The position numbers and the translations under genes are program-made. A stretch of DNA of 64,000 bases, taken from contig CM043963.1 in assembly GCA_014529385.2 (NCBI GenBank), positions 75,714,412-75,778,411 on the forward strand, written 5' to 3'. The stretch comes from Adiantum capillus-veneris. Taxonomy: Eukaryota > Streptophyta > Polypodiopsida > Polypodiales > Pteridaceae. The notes under the pieces were generated by a model. That model made no database searches. It saw nothing but the letters and a program-made list of their open reading frames with translations, and was not told the origin of the DNA. Positions 61,791-64,000 of this stretch are shown here, piece by piece; position 1 is the first letter of the stretch, and each line of letters begins with the position of its first letter.

Positions 61791-62520
61791 ATAACATATT
61801 TATGAGAAAGAGCTTTTGGCGGTTATCCATGCTCTTACTCAGTGGTGGCATTACCTACTCGGAGCGGATTTTACTGTCTTTACAGACCATCAGAGTTTTC
61901 TCTACTTCTTGTCGCAGAAGCAGCTTTCGGAAAAGCAGATGCGGTGGGCGAACATCTTGTCACACAGTTTCACTTTCAGATTGTCCATGTGCAGGGACAG
62001 AAGAATGTGGTGGCAGATGCTTTGTCTTGAAAGCCGTTGGTTCTTGCTATTTCCGCGATACATCATAGGAGCTTCGAGGATATGGTCGACCATTATGCCA
62101 CAGATATAGATTTTGCAGATATTTTCACACAGATACGGGATGGGGAGACATTAGCAGGATACTTCATTCGGGAAGACTACTTGATGAGAAAAACCATGTT
62201 GTGCGTTACACAGCCGTTGAGGGAAAAAGGTTATGACTGACTGCCACTGTCCACCTTTTACGGGTCACCGCGGCATTGCTACCACCATGAAAGGGGTAGA
62301 GAGAGACTTCTTTTGGCCTAGACTCAAAAAGGATGTGGAAGAGTTTGTGTGGAGTTGCTTAGTATGCCAGAAGGTCAAGTTTGACAGGCATAAGGCACAG
62401 GGATTGTTACAGCCTTTACTCATACCCACCCACCCCTGGGAAAGTATTGCAATGGATTTCATTTTTGATCTCCCGAGAACACAGAATGATCACGATGATT
62501 TTCTGAGTACATGGCATGCC
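61660..62520 (+). pseudogene. RNase H and integrase N-half of element I
   Basis: YCDACGRSLGAVLMQEGHVI, ADFTVFTDHQSFLYFLSQK and FQIVHVQGQKNVVADALS mark RNase H. TDCHCPPFTGHRGIATTMKG and CLVCQKVKFDRHKAQG mark the integrase zinc region; PWESIAMDFIFDLP starts the core. A deletion near 62495 removes the piece with DRFSK-type sequence that follows in related elements. Confidence 0.8.
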
Positions 62521-63450
62521 TGAGACGATTGTCTCCGATAGAGACCTTAGATTTACGAGTTTGTTTTGGAAGGAAATCTGGGAGAACATTGGCCTGCGTT
62601 TGCAGTTCTCGTCATCGTTCCACTTGCAGACTGACGGGTAATTTGAGATTGCCAATTCAGTGGTTTTAGATTTATTGAAGTCTTGTATCTCGGATTAGAA
62701 GACTCAATGGGAAAAGTACTTACCTTTGGTGGAATTTGCCTACAATAACACAATACACTCTTCGACGGGGAAGGCGCCATTTGAGGTTGTTGAAGGTGCT
62801 GCGAATGTTCCACCCTTTCTGAGCACGAAAGATAAGATTTTTGAAGCGGATGAATATATGCGGGACTTAGATACGGCTTTTGCCAAGGTTCGCGAGACTT
62901 TGCAGAAGTCTCAAGAACGACAGAAAAAGGCAGCGGATCGCCATAGTCGCGACTTGAAATTGAAGGAGGATGATCGCCATAGTCGCGACTTGAAATTGAA
63001 GGAGGATGATTGACTGCTCTTACGTTTTGAGAAGGCACGCCTAAGAAAGGAAAAGGGAAAGGAGAGGCTTTTTCCAAAGCTTAGTATGCGATACTACGGA
63101 CCTTTCCAGGTCACTGAAAAGATAAATGATGTCTCCTTCCGATTGAAACTGCCAGATACTTGGAGTATTTACAATGCATTCCATGCGAGTCTCTTGAAAC
63201 CTTTCAAGAGTGATGTGCCTGATGATGGGGAGCCTGATGAGCAACCCGAAATGGAAGAAAATGAGGAGATCCTTGTTCCTGAACAGATTTTGGCACATAA
63301 GGATACGAAGAAAGGTAAAGTCCGAAGGCGGTTCTTGGTTAAGTTCAAGAACTATCTTGCATTTGATGCGAAGTGGATGGAGGAGGACCTAGCAGTTACT
63401 CCTCGGATTGTGAAACTTTACCTCGATGCTTTTTGTTTAGCATAATCTAC
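62521..63450 (+). pseudogene. Integrase C-half and chromodomain of element I
   Basis: PETIVSDRDLRFTSLFWKE in one frame, then LVEFAYNNTIHSSTGKAPFE, MRDLDTAFAKVRETLQKS, and MRYYGPFQVTEKINDVSFRL, YNAFHASLLKPFKSDVPDD, and the chromodomain-like FLVKFKNYLAFDAKWMEEDL ending DAFCLA*. A perfect 36-bp duplication lies at 62936-63007. Confidence 0.82.
62936..63007 (+). repeat. Perfect 36-bp tandem duplication
   Basis: GATCGCCATAGTCGCGACTT plus GAAATTGAAGGAGGAT occurs twice without change, giving DRHSRDLKLKED twice. Perfect identity means it is recent compared with the rest of this decayed element. Elements A and E do not show it. Confidence 0.95.
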
Positions 63451-63672
63451 TCCAAACAGAACCCAGAACTTAGCTTGGCCGGAGATCTGGTGCAGTGGGA
63501 TGCACAAGAGGGGAGTCACTCCGCTCTTTTGTCAAGAGATGCCTTGATTTTGATACTAAAGTCACTGATGTCTCTTTGAGCTTCAGGGATACTAAGAGCT
63601 GACAATATTCTGCTGGATGACTTTATGAAATGGAATTCCTGATTATGATACTGATTTGTTCTTGACTTCTTT
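63451..63672 (+). repeat. Polypurine side and 3' LTR stub of element I
   Basis: After the chromodomain stop comes a purine run CACAAGAGGGGAG (about 63506-63518), then TCACTCCGCTCTTTTGTC and GATACTAAAGTCACTGATG, matching E's LTR at 52700-52763 (reverse complement). It is cut at 63672 by a family-alpha LTR. Confidence 0.65.
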
Positions 63673-64000
63673 TGTCACGTGACACATCCAACCCTATGTG
63701 TGTGGACAAGCTACAGCACGACAAGGGTTCAGTCAGTCCAGTCAGTCTAGATTTCGAAGTGATCTGGCACTTTTGTGAGTCTATTCGTAGACAGTGCATG
63801 CCCAGTCACTTAGTGTAGATGCATATCCTCTGGTTGCACATAGCTTGACCATAAGTATTCCCATCAGAATCCATCAGAATCCTTCAAGGGGATTTTCCAT
63901 TGCATTTAGCCTATTTTACCTATTTTTAACATTTTTCACTTATTATTTTTAAGTGACTTTTGTTGGAAAGTAGGTAGGGCAAATTGAGTAAGTTTGTATA
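63673..64000 (+). repeat. Family-alpha LTR, runs off the window
   Basis: Starts TGTCACGTGACACATCC and continues as in 22465 onward (GTTGCACATAGCTTGACC and TAAGTGACTTTTGTTGG text). It could be a solo LTR or the 5' LTR of another plus-strand element beyond the window. Confidence 0.8.

Larger units (their letters stand above)
58704..63450 (+). mobile_element. Internal region of Ty3/gypsy chromovirus I
   Basis: All chromovirus domains are present in order from gag to chromodomain; it is the most complete member of the A/E/I family. Frameshifts, stops and small deletions occur in every domain, so it is inactive. A truncated 3' LTR follows. Confidence 0.88.

Overview
The window is nuclear DNA of a plant-type eukaryote, made almost entirely of transposable elements. 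Evidence: chromodomain-bearing Ty3/gypsy polyproteins, Ty1/copia elements with primer sites TGGTATCAGAGC (initiator tRNA-Met), LINE and hAT relics, and plant telomere-type AAACCCTAA boxes. There are no operons, rRNA, tRNA or CRISPR features. The size and nesting of the repeats suggest a large, repeat-rich land-plant genome; the species cannot be named from the sequence alone.

Layout. 1-745: remnants of two LTRs. 746-3693: chromovirus A (+), broken. 3694-8531: element B (-), a member of family alpha. Family alpha has a gag/protease with a conserved downstream domain of unknown function and no recognised reverse transcriptase; B carries a small hAT-like element. 8532-23545: family-alpha element H (+), split by an intact copia element G (8742-13925, -) and by deleted chromovirus F (14459-21429, -). 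23546-31557: pieces of copia K in both orientations, the plus part split by gypsy J (23962-29325). 31558-39816: family-alpha element D (+), its 3' LTR split by copia C (33540-39009, -). 39817-45594: old degraded DNA containing one possible host exon (41862-42001), simple repeats and a LINE reverse-transcriptase relic (-). 45595-49938: copia L (+), cut off by an hAT transposase fragment (49939-50899, -). 51226-57214: chromovirus E (-) with its LTR, a second hAT-like small element and a solo family-alpha LTR. 57215-63672: chromovirus I (+), whose 5' LTR has a telo-box cluster, a GA tract and a LINE 3' end. 63673-64000: another family-alpha LTR running off the window.

The layers can be ordered by insertion. 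Copia G and chromovirus F entered H; copia C entered D's LTR with a 5-bp target duplication; a family-alpha LTR entered E; gypsy J entered copia K. Only copia G keeps one open 1449-codon polyprotein and could be autonomous. The most unusual material is (1) family alpha, with its conserved post-protease domain and variable His/Asp repeats, and (2) a small hAT-like element with 8-bp target duplications, CAAGGT termini and dense GTAC/CGTACG arrays, one copy of which holds a captured chromovirus fragment.
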